Source: CAZJHX01 sp964545715
Lineage (GTDB): Bacteria; Myxococcota_A; UBA9042; GCA-2863065
Reading direction: 5' to 3'
NCBI GenBank assembly: GCA_964545715.1
Contig: CAZJHX010000008.1
Location: 62,001-126,000, forward strand
Length of the DNA: 64,000 nucleotides
The position numbers were made by a program, and so were the translations under genes. Below the pieces are notes generated by a model. The model was not told the DNA's origin. It saw only the letters and a program-made list of their open reading frames with translations, and made no database searches. Of this stretch, positions 51,701 through 59,896 are shown piece after piece (the first letter of the stretch is position 1; every line of letters begins with the position of its first letter).

Positions 51701-53836
51701 CCCCTTGGTCGACAGCCGCATGACCCAGCCGTCCGCGTGGTTCTCGCTGGACCAGCGCTCGCCCACGACGACGTAGTCGTCCTCCAGGGCCGCAATCCCC
51801 CAGAAGCGGTCGTCGCCGTTGCTGCCGTAGACCTCGTCCAGCACGATCTCGCCCACGCCGTCCAGCCGCAGCAGCCGGCCGTCGTTCTGGCCCGCGCCCT
51901 TGGCGTCCGTCCACCCGACCACAGCGTAGCCCCCGCTCTCCTCCACGAGAATGTCCGTGCTTACGCCGCTGTCGCCGATCCACTCGCCCGTGCGCTGCGT
52001 GATCGCGCACTCGCCGTCAAAGCACTTCTCCCGCGTGCAGATGTCGCCGTCGTCGCACGGCACGCCGTTGGCCACCGGCGCAAACACGCACTCGTCCACG
52101 CAGCCAAAGCCGATGCAGCAGGAGTCCGCCGTGCAGGGGTTCTCGTCGTCGCACTCGACCACGACCTCACTGAGGCACTCCCCGCCGACGCACCCCGAGT
52201 CGCTGGTGCAGGGGTTGCCGTCGTCGCAGGGCACGCCGTCGGCGACCGCCACGCAGGTGCCGTCACCGATGCACGTGCCGGTGGTGCACGGGTCGCCGTC
52301 GTTGCAGGAGTATGGCGCTCCCAGGCACAGCCCGCCCGAGCACGCGTCGTCCGCCGTGCAGGGGTTGCCGTCGTTGCAGCCCACCCCGTCCTCCGCCGGC
52401 ACCGCCGCGCAGCCGTCGTTGGCCTCGTCGCAGATCCCGGTCTCGCACGCACCGCCCGCGGCGCTGCAGTCCTTGGCGGCGCCCGCGCATTGGGTGTCCT
52501 TGCACACGTCGCTCACGGTGCAAAACAGTCCGTCGTCGCAGGACGTCGAGTTGGGCGCGTGCGTGCAGCCGGCGATCACATCGCAGGAGTCGGTCGTGCA
52601 GACGTTGCCGTCGTCGCAGGGGTTGGCCACCCCGCCCTGGCACAATCCGGCCTGGCAGACCTCAGAGATCGTGCACGGATTGCCGTCGTCGCACGGCGCG
52701 CCAAAGCCCTGATCGATCAGCTTGCCCTGGGCCGCGTCACACACCTTGCACGGCGCGCTGATCGAGGGCGCCCCATCCGCCACGCATCCATTGGGCGTGA
52801 CGCAGAAGCCGTCTTCCACCGCGTTCTCGCACGCCCCGGCCAGGCACGCGTCCGCGGTGCAGTCCAGACCATCGTCACAGTCACCGCCTGCCAGACACTC
52901 GCACTCGTTGTTGAGCACACACAGCCCGGCCGCGCACGTTCCCTGGCCGACACACTCGCCCTCCAGGATCTCGCACGCCACCCCCTCGATCGGCGCGTGG
53001 ATCACAGCGCCGTCCACGCACGAGTCGCTTGTGCACGGGTTGTAGTCGTCGGTGTCCAGCGGTGTGCCCAGACACGCCTTCTGGCCGATCTCGTTGACCG
53101 TGCATGCATCGGACGAGGTGCATGCGTTGCCGTCGTTGCACGAGTTGCCCTCCACAAACAGCGTCTGCGTGCACCCGCCCTTCTTGGTGCACACGTATGA
53201 CCAGCACGGGTTGTTTGCGGACTCGGTCTCGCAGGTCTCGTCATCGTCATGCTGGCAGGCCCCGCCCGCATCGCACGATTCGAGAGTGCACACGTCCTGG
53301 TCACTGTCGCAGTCGGTTCCCTCGGGCGCCTGGATCGGCACGGTGCACAGCCCGGTGTCGGTGTCGCATTGCAACGACGCCACGCACAGCTCGGTCGGCT
53401 GCGGACACTGGATCTTGGTGTCCGGATCCGCCTCGCAAACCCCGCTGACGCACTGGGCCGACGAGAAGCATGCGACCTGGCAGGCGTGACCGTCGTCGGC
53501 CGGCGCGTACACACAACCCTGCTTGGGGTCGCAGGTCCCGGGCCGGCACACGTCCTCGGTGTCGCAGATGACGTTTGTGCCGCCCACGCAGACGCCATGA
53601 TCGCAGCGGTCGTCCTCGGTGCAGGGGTTCTCGTCGTCGCATGGGGTCTCGTCTTCCACGCCGAAGCAGCCCGGGCCGGGATCGGTCGTCACGTCGGCGT
53701 CGGTCGTCGCTTCCACGGCGTCGCCGCCGGCTCCCGTATCGACCGTGCCGCCACTACCCGTCACAGAGGCGACCTCGCTGTCGCCACAGCCCACCGCCAG
53801 GACAAGCCCGACGCCCACAAACATGTATCGCTGCAT
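48779..53836 (-). CDS. Giant lipoprotein with Cys-rich repeats and two propeller-like regions, one RCC1-like
   Basis: This is 1685 residues, starting at ATG 53836 with signal peptide ending AVGC. Residues about 40-610 carry tandem Cys-rich units (CDDENPCTEDD, CDDGNPCTISE, CNDGNPCTADD). About 615-1010 form a propeller-like domain (DGRLLRLDGVGE, YGSNGDDRFWGIAAL). A second short Cys-rich stretch follows, then an RCC1/alpha-tubulin-suppressor-like domain at about 1100-1685 (GQWGCAIQADGLPRCWG, CAVLANGTVACWGDN, CAITTGGDVYCWGK). RCC1-like modules bind proteins. This suggests a large surface interaction protein. No enzymatic motif is visible. Confidence 0.87.
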   Translation of the reverse strand: MQRYMFVGVGLVLAVGCGDSEVASVTGSGGTVDTGAGGDAVEATTDADVTTDPGPGCFGVEDETPCDDENPCTEDDRCDHGVCVGGTNVICDTEDVCRPGTCDPKQGCVYAPADDGHACQVACFSSAQCVSGVCEADPDTKIQCPQPTELCVASLQCDTDTGLCTVPIQAPEGTDCDSDQDVCTLESCDAGGACQHDDDETCETESANNPCWSYVCTKKGGCTQTLFVEGNSCNDGNACTSSDACTVNEIGQKACLGTPLDTDDYNPCTSDSCVDGAVIHAPIEGVACEILEGECVGQGTCAAGLCVLNNECECLAGGDCDDGLDCTADACLAGACENAVEDGFCVTPNGCVADGAPSISAPCKVCDAAQGKLIDQGFGAPCDDGNPCTISEVCQAGLCQGGVANPCDDGNVCTTDSCDVIAGCTHAPNSTSCDDGLFCTVSDVCKDTQCAGAAKDCSAAGGACETGICDEANDGCAAVPAEDGVGCNDGNPCTADDACSGGLCLGAPYSCNDGDPCTTGTCIGDGTCVAVADGVPCDDGNPCTSDSGCVGGECLSEVVVECDDENPCTADSCCIGFGCVDECVFAPVANGVPCDDGDICTREKCFDGECAITQRTGEWIGDSGVSTDILVEESGGYAVVGWTDAKGAGQNDGRLLRLDGVGEIVLDEVYGSNGDDRFWGIAALEDDYVVVGERWSSENHADGWVMRLSTKGEVVWETLAFKKGPNTPGDIPDDRFRDVVVHPNGAITAIGETTNFKWEKMPPPAIFSDYVPYDQVWYARFSPNGSEVWRKQTGKEGDAVGHAVIVTKAGDLVLAGGQDGVKETMDGLLQGRTEDGITSTFDFYGLTQGHVTEVVADVAELPDGALGVLGYTAGKTRGSMDLMYGKLVIEENKQIHFVGDGGKQVFDVPNRHGGTGHDEGRTLLVHPDGGVIAFGFTQQDGVKTDLPWMLRMTDTGQQLWSRTFEGVNTSRVTAAAISGDGDVVAVGATKTSYTLYNGQRWLLAMDRWGRTSCDPASPCHALGPSDCADDDICTTDACSDAAGGCGNAAIAAVCDDGNLCTVDVCDPVSGCSHTNLSGDEPCPGGTCQSGHCIAHDVPIFAGQWGCAIQADGLPRCWGMRSSLKVYEPDYSPPHEPKSVVVTEGGQVKSVSGNCVLANNGNPWCWKFSNSGFNDVPSEVKQKGTHLNEGPCLSSYNAGVQCWKWGSWIKAGFVAQENFDRPVMSDHSSYLASNGVVYDYGGWAPARRFEGIVDFARSGQGMCAIQDGGTVVCTGNSVSEDLQNVPLDGIDSAVRIDHGGGFACAVLANGTVACWGDNIWGELGTGETSRFEAAPVLVEGLEDVADIALGKDHSCAYTVDAEVYCWGMPVGNTLGNDYVAAGWFDPSDVDLAGVTAIDVIDHRVTAELADGSFVAWGQNNNDLLGVTTGGNKSVPAPVGAPDDVAQFEVGCFLTTAGELWCTSGSDDTSDPVLKQTQEPLSASSGPLQVGADSGHLLFYGDVVSADPQTKKPLLGAVAVGSGNNMGCALLDNGDLYCIGGQWGSAAYAFKQLSGVVDFDVGYKHACAINGDKEVHCVGINESGEVGGSNPVLTDAIDVAVARRKSCAITTGGDVYCWGKMDNDTSIGKPILIEGAGPAKAISTGTFNTCAITTDDTVRCWGVNHYGCLGIGKGLFLTPLAVPGFAP

Positions 53837-53879
53837 GCCGCCATCGTACTCTTCGGCGGCACAAATCACATGTGTCAGG

Positions 53880-54383
53880 TCAGACTTTCGGCGCCCACTG
53901 CCCGTCTGTGCACACGAAGATCACGCCGTCGCGCTCCGCTTCGTCGCCGTCGTTGCACGGGGCCTCCTCGGTCAGCCCGGCGCACCGAGGCCGGCACAAT
54001 TCGTCGTCGCCGCCCTCCGATAGACACTGGGCGTAACATGCGACGCCCGGGTAGCACCGCTCGCGGCACAGTGGCGTGTCCGGTTGCCGAGCAAAGCACT
54101 GTGCGTAGCAGGTCGCGCGTGGGCGGCAGCGTCGGCGACACGCGATCTCGTCCCCCGTCTTCGCCATGCAGTCGGCACCGCAGCGGGCGTCTGTTCCCTC
54201 GGCGCACAGCGCTGCGCAGCGCTCCTCTCCAAGCTCGCGCTCCAGGCACCCGTCGAGGCAGGCGCCGGCCCCCTGCTCCAACGCGGAGTCCTGATTGGTG
54301 ATGCCGGAGTCGTTGTCGGAGTCCGCGCCGCAGGCGAGCAGACCCAAGGACAGCAGGGCAAGACCGGGTTTCAGGAAGGTCAT
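53880..54383 (-). CDS. Small Cys-rich lipoprotein
   Basis: This is a 167-residue lipoprotein with signal peptide ending LGLLAC. The mature part contains CxxxC pairs spaced about ten residues apart: CLDGCLE, CAALC, CGADC, CRRRC, CYAQC, CRERC, CYAQC, CRPRC. This implies a compact helical disulfide array. GGAGG six bases before ATG 54383 supports the start. It lies between a giant lipoprotein gene and the collagen-like gene on the same strand. The function is unknown. Confidence 0.8.
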   Translation of the reverse strand: MTFLKPGLALLSLGLLACGADSDNDSGITNQDSALEQGAGACLDGCLERELGEERCAALCAEGTDARCGADCMAKTGDEIACRRRCRPRATCYAQCFARQPDTPLCRERCYPGVACYAQCLSEGGDDELCRPRCAGLTEEAPCNDGDEAERDGVIFVCTDGQWAPKV

Positions 54384-54494
54384 GTTCAGCCTCCAGTTGC
54401 GGGGTTGGCTCCCTCAGCGATTATGCTCGCGGGCATGGCGCCGGACAACCGATACATCGCATGACCTGCCGGCAGCTTGTGCGACGCGTCATGG

Positions 54495-55667
54495 TCACTC
54501 GTCCAGCTGCCAGATGCCGGAGCCCACGACGTAGAAATAGAGCGCTCCTCCAGCGCTGACCATCCGCGACGTCCACTGTGTGGTGACCACGGTGACGGGG
54601 CCGCCGTCGATCGGCATGCGCTGCAGCGTGCCGTCGGCGCTGAAGTACAGCCAGTCGCCGTGGACCTGGGCAAACGGCGCGTATGACGTCACGCTGCCGC
54701 CGTTGCCGACGATCTGACCGCTGGACAGGTCGGATTTCAGGCGTTGGATCGCGCCGCCGACGCTGACGGTGAAGAGGTCATCGCCGACCGGCGCAACGGC
54801 CGCGACGCCGTGGATGAGGTTCTCAAAGCCGCCGCCGGCTTTGCTGATCCGGTAGGTCTGGTAGGCGGTGGCGTTCAGCGTCGCGTAGTCGCTTGTGAGC
54901 ACCAGGTTCTGGGCGTGCTGCTTGGAGACGGTCTTCAGCGCCGCGACCTCCTCGACCGCGCCCGGGCCGCTCTTTTTGCGTCGCTGCAGGGCATACAGGC
55001 TGTTGCCGCGCTCCACCCAGTACACGTGGGTGGCGTCCAGCGCGATTGGCCCGCCGCCCGGCTTGGTGGTGAAGCCCTCGACGATGTTTCCGTCCAGGTC
55101 GGCCTTTCGTATGTCGGCGTCCGTCGTGAAGAAGAGGTCCGAGCCCTCGGCTGCGACGCCGTTGACCGTATCGTCCGTCGCCACGATGGTCTCGGGGAAC
55201 TCCTCGCCGGAGACGTCGGCCTTGACCACGTCGCCGCCGCTCATGGACCAAACGAGATCGGTCTCGGTGGCCGCCAGCGACACCAGGTTGGCGTCCACCG
55301 GCATTACCAGCTTGATGGGCGGGGGCGTCTGGGCCATTGCGGCGCCTTCGCCCGGATCGCCTTTCGGACCGGGCGCGCCTGTAGCGCCGACATCCCCTTT
55401 CGGTCCCGGGTCTCCCTTGTTCCCCTGTGGCCCCGGCTCGCCCTTGTCGCCCTTGATGCCCTCGGCCGCTGACAGGCCCGCAAGCTGCTCCTCCAGCGCC
55501 GTAATTCGCGTGTCCATGGCGGCCAGCTCGTCGTTGCACGAGCACTCCGCTGGGGCGGCGGGCTGGTCCTCCTGCTGGGCGTCGGCTGTGGCGATGTTCT
55601 CCTCGACGGCCGCTGTCGTGCATCCGATCACGATGCCGGCCACGACAAGTGCCACTCTCGAGTTCAT
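54495..55667 (-). CDS. Lipoprotein with coiled coil, collagen-like repeat and propeller-like domain
   Basis: This is 390 residues. GGAGGAG directly upstream selects ATG 55667 over ATG 55679, which lies inside that ribosome-binding site. The signal peptide ends IVIGC. A short heptad segment (LAAMDTRITALEEQLAGL) is followed by about thirteen Gly-X-Y triplets (GIK GDK GEP GPQ ... GDP GEG), then a propeller-like C-terminal domain with DLVWSMSGGDVV, DLFFTTDADIRKADLDG, HVYWVERGNSLYAL and WLYFSADGTLQRM. This is consistent with a trimeric surface stalk displaying beta-rich heads. The ligand is unknown. Confidence 0.85.
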   Translation of the reverse strand: MNSRVALVVAGIVIGCTTAAVEENIATADAQQEDQPAAPAECSCNDELAAMDTRITALEEQLAGLSAAEGIKGDKGEPGPQGNKGDPGPKGDVGATGAPGPKGDPGEGAAMAQTPPPIKLVMPVDANLVSLAATETDLVWSMSGGDVVKADVSGEEFPETIVATDDTVNGVAAEGSDLFFTTDADIRKADLDGNIVEGFTTKPGGGPIALDATHVYWVERGNSLYALQRRKKSGPGAVEEVAALKTVSKQHAQNLVLTSDYATLNATAYQTYRISKAGGGFENLIHGVAAVAPVGDDLFTVSVGGAIQRLKSDLSSGQIVGNGGSVTSYAPFAQVHGDWLYFSADGTLQRMPIDGGPVTVVTTQWTSRMVSAGGALYFYVVGSGIWQLDE

Positions 55668-55742
55668 GGGCTCCTCCAAAGCTGTCTGGTTACCGCCAGC
55701 CTACCCTGACGCGGGCATGGCGCGCCATGTACACTTGCTTCC

Positions 55743-58700
55743 ATGCAGAGGGCTGTGTTGGTCGGGGTGATTGGACTGTGCGCCTGTTCGCAGGACGCCG
55801 TGGCTCCCGCGGGGCAGGTGTCGGATGCCGGCGCAGACACCGTGGCCGTGGTGGACGTGGCGGCGCCCGTGGACGTGCCGGCGGTGGACCTTGGCACCGA
55901 TCCGGGCCCGCCGGACACCGGGCCGACGGTGGACCTGCCGCCTGTCGAGGGGGCGTTCATGTCGCCGTGCGACGGCAACGGGGACTGTGACTCCGGGCTT
56001 TGCGTCACGCATCTTGGCGACTCGGTGTGCAGCAAGGCCTGCGTCGACGACTGCCCCGACGGGTGGGAGTGCTCGCAGGTGGCCGGCGCCGCGGACCTGA
56101 CGTACGCCTGCGTGTCGACCTACACGCACCTGTGCCGCCCCTGCTCCAGCAAGGAGGATTGCAAGTCCGCGTTTGGCGCCGAGGACGTGTGCGTGCAGTA
56201 CGCTGACGGCGCTCAGTTCTGTGGGGCGCCGTGCGTCGATGGCGGGTGTCCGGACGGATACGCGTGCGACGCCGTGTCGACCATCGACGGTGTGGTGGTC
56301 GAGCAGTGTGTGGCCACGAGCGGCTTGTGTGCCTGCTCGGAGTCCGCCGTGGAGCTGGGCTTGGCGACGCCGTGCCTGGCCCAGAACGAGTTCGGCACGT
56401 GCACCGGACAGCGCGTGTGCACGGACCAGGGGCTGAGCGCGTGCGACGCTGGGACGCCCGCGGAAGAGGTGTGCAACGGCGTTGACGACGACTGCGACGG
56501 CGTCATCGACCAGGACGTCTGCGATGACGGCAACCCGTGCACTGAGGACACATGTGACCCGGAGGCGGGCTGCACGCACGCGCCGGTCCAGGCTGAGTGC
56601 ACGGACAACAATGTGTGCACGCTGGCGGATCACTGCGACGGCGGGTCCTGTGTCGGGACCGTGATCGACTGCTCGGACGGCAACGACTGCACGGTCGACC
56701 TGTGTGACGAGACCGGCGGGTGTGTCTACTCGTTCAACGCCTCGCCGTGCGACGACGGGGACCCGTGCACGGTCGCAGATACCTGCGGCGGCGGGACTTG
56801 CGCCGGCTTTGCGCTGGCGTGTGAGTGCGAGATCGACACCGACTGCCTGGCGCTGGAGGACGGCGACGTCTGCAACGGCACGCTGGTCTGCGATACCGGC
56901 GTGCTGCCGCACGTATGCGTCGTGGATACAGAGACGATCGTCACCTGCGACGAGGTGGACGGGCCGTGCGTCGAGGCATCGTGTCATCCCCAGACCGGCG
57001 AGTGCGGCGAGGAGCCGGCCAACGATGGCGGCGTATGCAGCGACGGTGATCCCTGCACGCTGGGTGAGACATGCGCTGAAGGGCAGTGCGGCGGTGGCGT
57101 CTCTCTGGGCTGCGACGACGGAAACGCGTGTACGGATGACAGCTGTGGCGCGGCCGGCTGCACCTTTGTAGCCAACGCCGAGGCATGTGACGACGGCAAC
57201 GCGTGCACCAGCGGCGATCAGTGCTCCGGCGGGGCGTGCGCAGGCGCGGCGGCGGTGGCGTGCACCGACGGCATCGCGTGCACGCAGGACGGCTGTGATC
57301 CGGCGACCGGCTGCACGTTCGACGACATCGAGGGCGCCTGCTCGGACGGCGATCCCTGCACGGTCGGCGACGCGTGCTCCGGTGGCGCGTGTGTCGGCGG
57401 GGCACCGCTGTCATGCAACGACGGCAACCCGTGCACCGACGACGCCTGCAGCCCCTCGGTCGGCTGTCAATTCACGGCCAACAGCGCCGACTGCGATGAC
57501 GGCAACGCGTGCACGCCGACGGACGGGTGCGCGGGCGGCAGCTGCGTTGGCGCCGGTGCCCTCGAATGCGACGACGGCAAGCCGTGCACGACCCACTCTT
57601 GCGATCCGGCCACCGGCTGCAAGCAGGCGTTCAACACCGCGCCGTGCGACGACGGCGACCTGTGCACGACCAGCGACGTGTGCGCCGGCGGAGCCTGCAA
57701 GCCCGGCGCGGCGCTTCCGTGTACGGACGGCAACCCCTGCACGGACGACGGGTGCGCCGCCTTGATCGGGTGCACGTTTACGGCCAACAGCGCGGCCTGC
57801 GACGACGGCAACAAGTGCACGCCAAACGACGGGTGCGTTGGCGGCGCCTGCATCGGCACGGGGGTGGTGGCCTGCCAGAGCAACGAGTGCCAGACCGCGG
57901 CCTGCGACCCCGCGAAAGGCTGCGAGACCACGCCGCTGTCCGGGCCCTGCGACGACGGGGACACGTGCACGACCAGCGACGCGTGCTCAGACGGCGCGTG
58001 CAAGGGCGGCGGGACGTTGCAGTGCTTCGATGACGAGCCGTGCACCGACGATACGTGCGAGACCGACCAGGGCTGCGTCTTCACCGACAACACGCTGGCC
58101 TGCAACGACTCCGATCCCTGTACGGTCACAGACGTCTGCTCGGTCGGCGCCTGCGTCGGGTCCGGCGCGCCCACCTGCGATGATGACGACAAATGCACGA
58201 CCGACACCTGTACGGCCGGGGATGGCTGCACGTTTACGCCGCTGGCGTCCTGCTGCGGCAACGGCGTGACCGAGTCGGGCGAGCAATGCGACGACGGCAA
58301 CGACGTGGACGACGATCAATGCAGCAACGCCTGCGCGTACGTCGGTGGCTCGCCGGCGGTGAAGCTGACGGGCAATCCCGATGCCGCCACGGTCTTCAAC
58401 ACCATCGAGCGGACCTTCTTCTACTCAAACAACCTGACCAACGGCATCTGGCATGCGCCGTCCAACAAGATCCTGACGGGGCATTACAGCAACCAGGGCT
58501 ACTACAGCCACTCGGCCAACGCGGGCGGATGGCCACAGCAGCCCAACAACGGGGTGGGTTTCCACGGGCGCATGGTCCACATGCCGGCGACCAACACTGT
58601 GGTGTGGATCAACGCGCCCAACAGCAACGGCATGGGCCCGGCGACCGCCAACCAGCTGCGCATCGGCAGCATCGATCCGGCGACCGGCGCGCTGTCCGCG

Positions 58701-59201
58701 GGCGTGGTGCCTCAGATGAGCGACGGCTTCACCGGCGACTGCAGCACCACGTCATCGTCGGCGACGGACTTGTTCTTTTTGCAGAGCACCAGCGTCGTGC
58801 GCCAGTACAGCACCGCGGCCAACAGCAACGTGCTGACCTTTCAGAAGACCATCACGTTGAACAGCCCGCTGCCGGCCAAAGCGACGTGCTCGGCGGGCAA
58901 CTGCTACGGCGGCACGTTTGCGTGGGACGGCATGTACTTCTACTTCCCCGAGCGCCAGGGCAGCCCGGCGGACAACAAGAAGTACTGGGTGTTCAACGGC
59001 TCGGGCGTGCTTCAGTCCACGTATTCGATCACCGGCAGCGGGGGCATCGCCGGTCTGTACTTCGACTGGTCCGTAGGCCGTTACGCCAGCCACGACGGCT
59101 ACGGCACGCGCCAGGGCGGCGCTCTGTACACCTGGCAGGGCGGCAACCACAGCGACGACAGCCAGTCCTACGGCCCGCCGTCGCCGTATCATAGTCTCTA
59201 G
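55743..59201 (+). CDS. Large Cys-rich-repeat lipoprotein with C-terminal beta-rich domain
   Basis: This is 1152 residues, diverging from the collagen-like gene across 75 bp. The signal peptide ends GLCAC. About 19 Cys-rich units occupy nt 56515-58260, alternating between CDDGxxCTxDxCDxxxGC and CDDGxxCTxxDxCxGGxC forms. A CCGNGVTESGEQCDDGN module of the DUF4215 kind follows. The last 290 residues form a beta-rich domain (WHAPSNKILTGHYSNQGYY, GTFAWDGMYFYFPER, YWVFNGSGVL). The Cys array is probably a stiff disulfide rod displaying the end domain. No C-terminal sorting signal is visible. Confidence 0.87.
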   Translation: MQRAVLVGVIGLCACSQDAVAPAGQVSDAGADTVAVVDVAAPVDVPAVDLGTDPGPPDTGPTVDLPPVEGAFMSPCDGNGDCDSGLCVTHLGDSVCSKACVDDCPDGWECSQVAGAADLTYACVSTYTHLCRPCSSKEDCKSAFGAEDVCVQYADGAQFCGAPCVDGGCPDGYACDAVSTIDGVVVEQCVATSGLCACSESAVELGLATPCLAQNEFGTCTGQRVCTDQGLSACDAGTPAEEVCNGVDDDCDGVIDQDVCDDGNPCTEDTCDPEAGCTHAPVQAECTDNNVCTLADHCDGGSCVGTVIDCSDGNDCTVDLCDETGGCVYSFNASPCDDGDPCTVADTCGGGTCAGFALACECEIDTDCLALEDGDVCNGTLVCDTGVLPHVCVVDTETIVTCDEVDGPCVEASCHPQTGECGEEPANDGGVCSDGDPCTLGETCAEGQCGGGVSLGCDDGNACTDDSCGAAGCTFVANAEACDDGNACTSGDQCSGGACAGAAAVACTDGIACTQDGCDPATGCTFDDIEGACSDGDPCTVGDACSGGACVGGAPLSCNDGNPCTDDACSPSVGCQFTANSADCDDGNACTPTDGCAGGSCVGAGALECDDGKPCTTHSCDPATGCKQAFNTAPCDDGDLCTTSDVCAGGACKPGAALPCTDGNPCTDDGCAALIGCTFTANSAACDDGNKCTPNDGCVGGACIGTGVVACQSNECQTAACDPAKGCETTPLSGPCDDGDTCTTSDACSDGACKGGGTLQCFDDEPCTDDTCETDQGCVFTDNTLACNDSDPCTVTDVCSVGACVGSGAPTCDDDDKCTTDTCTAGDGCTFTPLASCCGNGVTESGEQCDDGNDVDDDQCSNACAYVGGSPAVKLTGNPDAATVFNTIERTFFYSNNLTNGIWHAPSNKILTGHYSNQGYYSHSANAGGWPQQPNNGVGFHGRMVHMPATNTVVWINAPNSNGMGPATANQLRIGSIDPATGALSAGVVPQMSDGFTGDCSTTSSSATDLFFLQSTSVVRQYSTAANSNVLTFQKTITLNSPLPAKATCSAGNCYGGTFAWDGMYFYFPERQGSPADNKKYWVFNGSGVLQSTYSITGSGGIAGLYFDWSVGRYASHDGYGTRQGGALYTWQGGNHSDDSQSYGPPSPYHSL

Positions 59202-59221
59202 CGGTCCCAGTTTCTCCAGGG

Positions 59222-59445
59222 GCCCAGATCCATCCGGGCGCTAATCGGCTCAGGGGCACATTGATCGCGCCCGGGATATGGGCGCGGGCAAACTCGGCCG
59301 GCGTGCGGACATCGACAAGCGCCGCCCCGGCCGTGACCGCGGCGCGCATCAGCGCCACCTGTTGCGGACTGCGCCTGGCGCCGGCGATGCGATAGCCCAG
59401 AAAGCCGATGGCGCCGATCGTCAGCGCGATGGTGAGTGGGTCCAT
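59222..59445 (-). pseudogene. Rhodanese-like gene remnant, 3' end lost
   Basis: ATG 59445 begins a membrane helix (MDPLTIALTIGAIGFLGYRI) followed by the start of a rhodanese domain: ALVDVRTPAEFARAHIPGAINVPLSRL. Homology stops there. The rest of the frame runs antisense into the end of the upstream lipoprotein gene, and the CxxGxRS active-site loop that should follow is missing in every frame. It looks like a membrane-anchored rhodanese truncated by a deletion or insertion at about 59225. A short expressed product cannot be excluded. Confidence 0.6.
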
Positions 59446-59502
59446 ATGGCGTAAGAGCCGGTAGCCCGCCGAAAGGTGCACACTTTTTGCGCGGGCGTCG
59501 GG

Positions 59503-59847
59503 CTACTCCACCATCTCCAGCGTGTCGCGCGCCCACGTGGCGTCCACATCGCGCAGCAGCTGCTTGGCCAGCTCGGCGATCACCGGCTCGTCGTGCCAGA
59601 TCGCGCCCTCCAGAAAGCGCAGCTCCCGCGCGTCGTCGCGCCGTCCGCCAGCGATCGCTCGGCACCGGCCGCACAGCAGCGCCAGGGCCTCCAACTCGGG
59701 CTCGTCGTCCGGCCTGGTGTCGTACGGACGCAGCTCGTTGTCGCCGTCGCACAGCTCGCAGCGCCGCTTTGCGCGTCGCGCCAGGTCTTTGCCCAGCAGG
59801 TTGATCGCGTCCCTGCGCTCCTGATTCTTGTCGTATCCGCGTGCCAT
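59503..59847 (-). CDS. PhnA-like zinc-ribbon protein
   Basis: This is 114 residues. A zinc-ribbon CELC, then CGRC 27 residues later, with RRAKRRCELCDGDNELRPYD, matches the N-terminal half of larger PhnA-domain proteins, which continue with a helical stretch ending in AVWxxxPxV-like sequence (here IWHDEPVIAELAKQLL). The C-terminal beta domain of longer PhnA proteins is absent. The historical link of PhnA to phosphonates is weak, and no phosphonate genes are nearby. It diverges from the phosphohexomutase gene. Confidence 0.7.
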   Translation of the reverse strand: MARGYDKNQERRDAINLLGKDLARRAKRRCELCDGDNELRPYDTRPDDEPELEALALLCGRCRAIAGGRRDDARELRFLEGAIWHDEPVIAELAKQLLRDVDATWARDTLEMVE

Positions 59848-59896
59848 GCGCCGAGCCTACAGCAACCCGCCCCACCCGTGTTAACATGCCGCGCCG

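Noticed and set aside
55743..59201. MYXO-CTERM or LPXTG sorting signal at the C-terminus of the Cys-rich lipoprotein
   Set aside because: The sequence ends without the Cys/hydrophobic/basic pattern of such tails.
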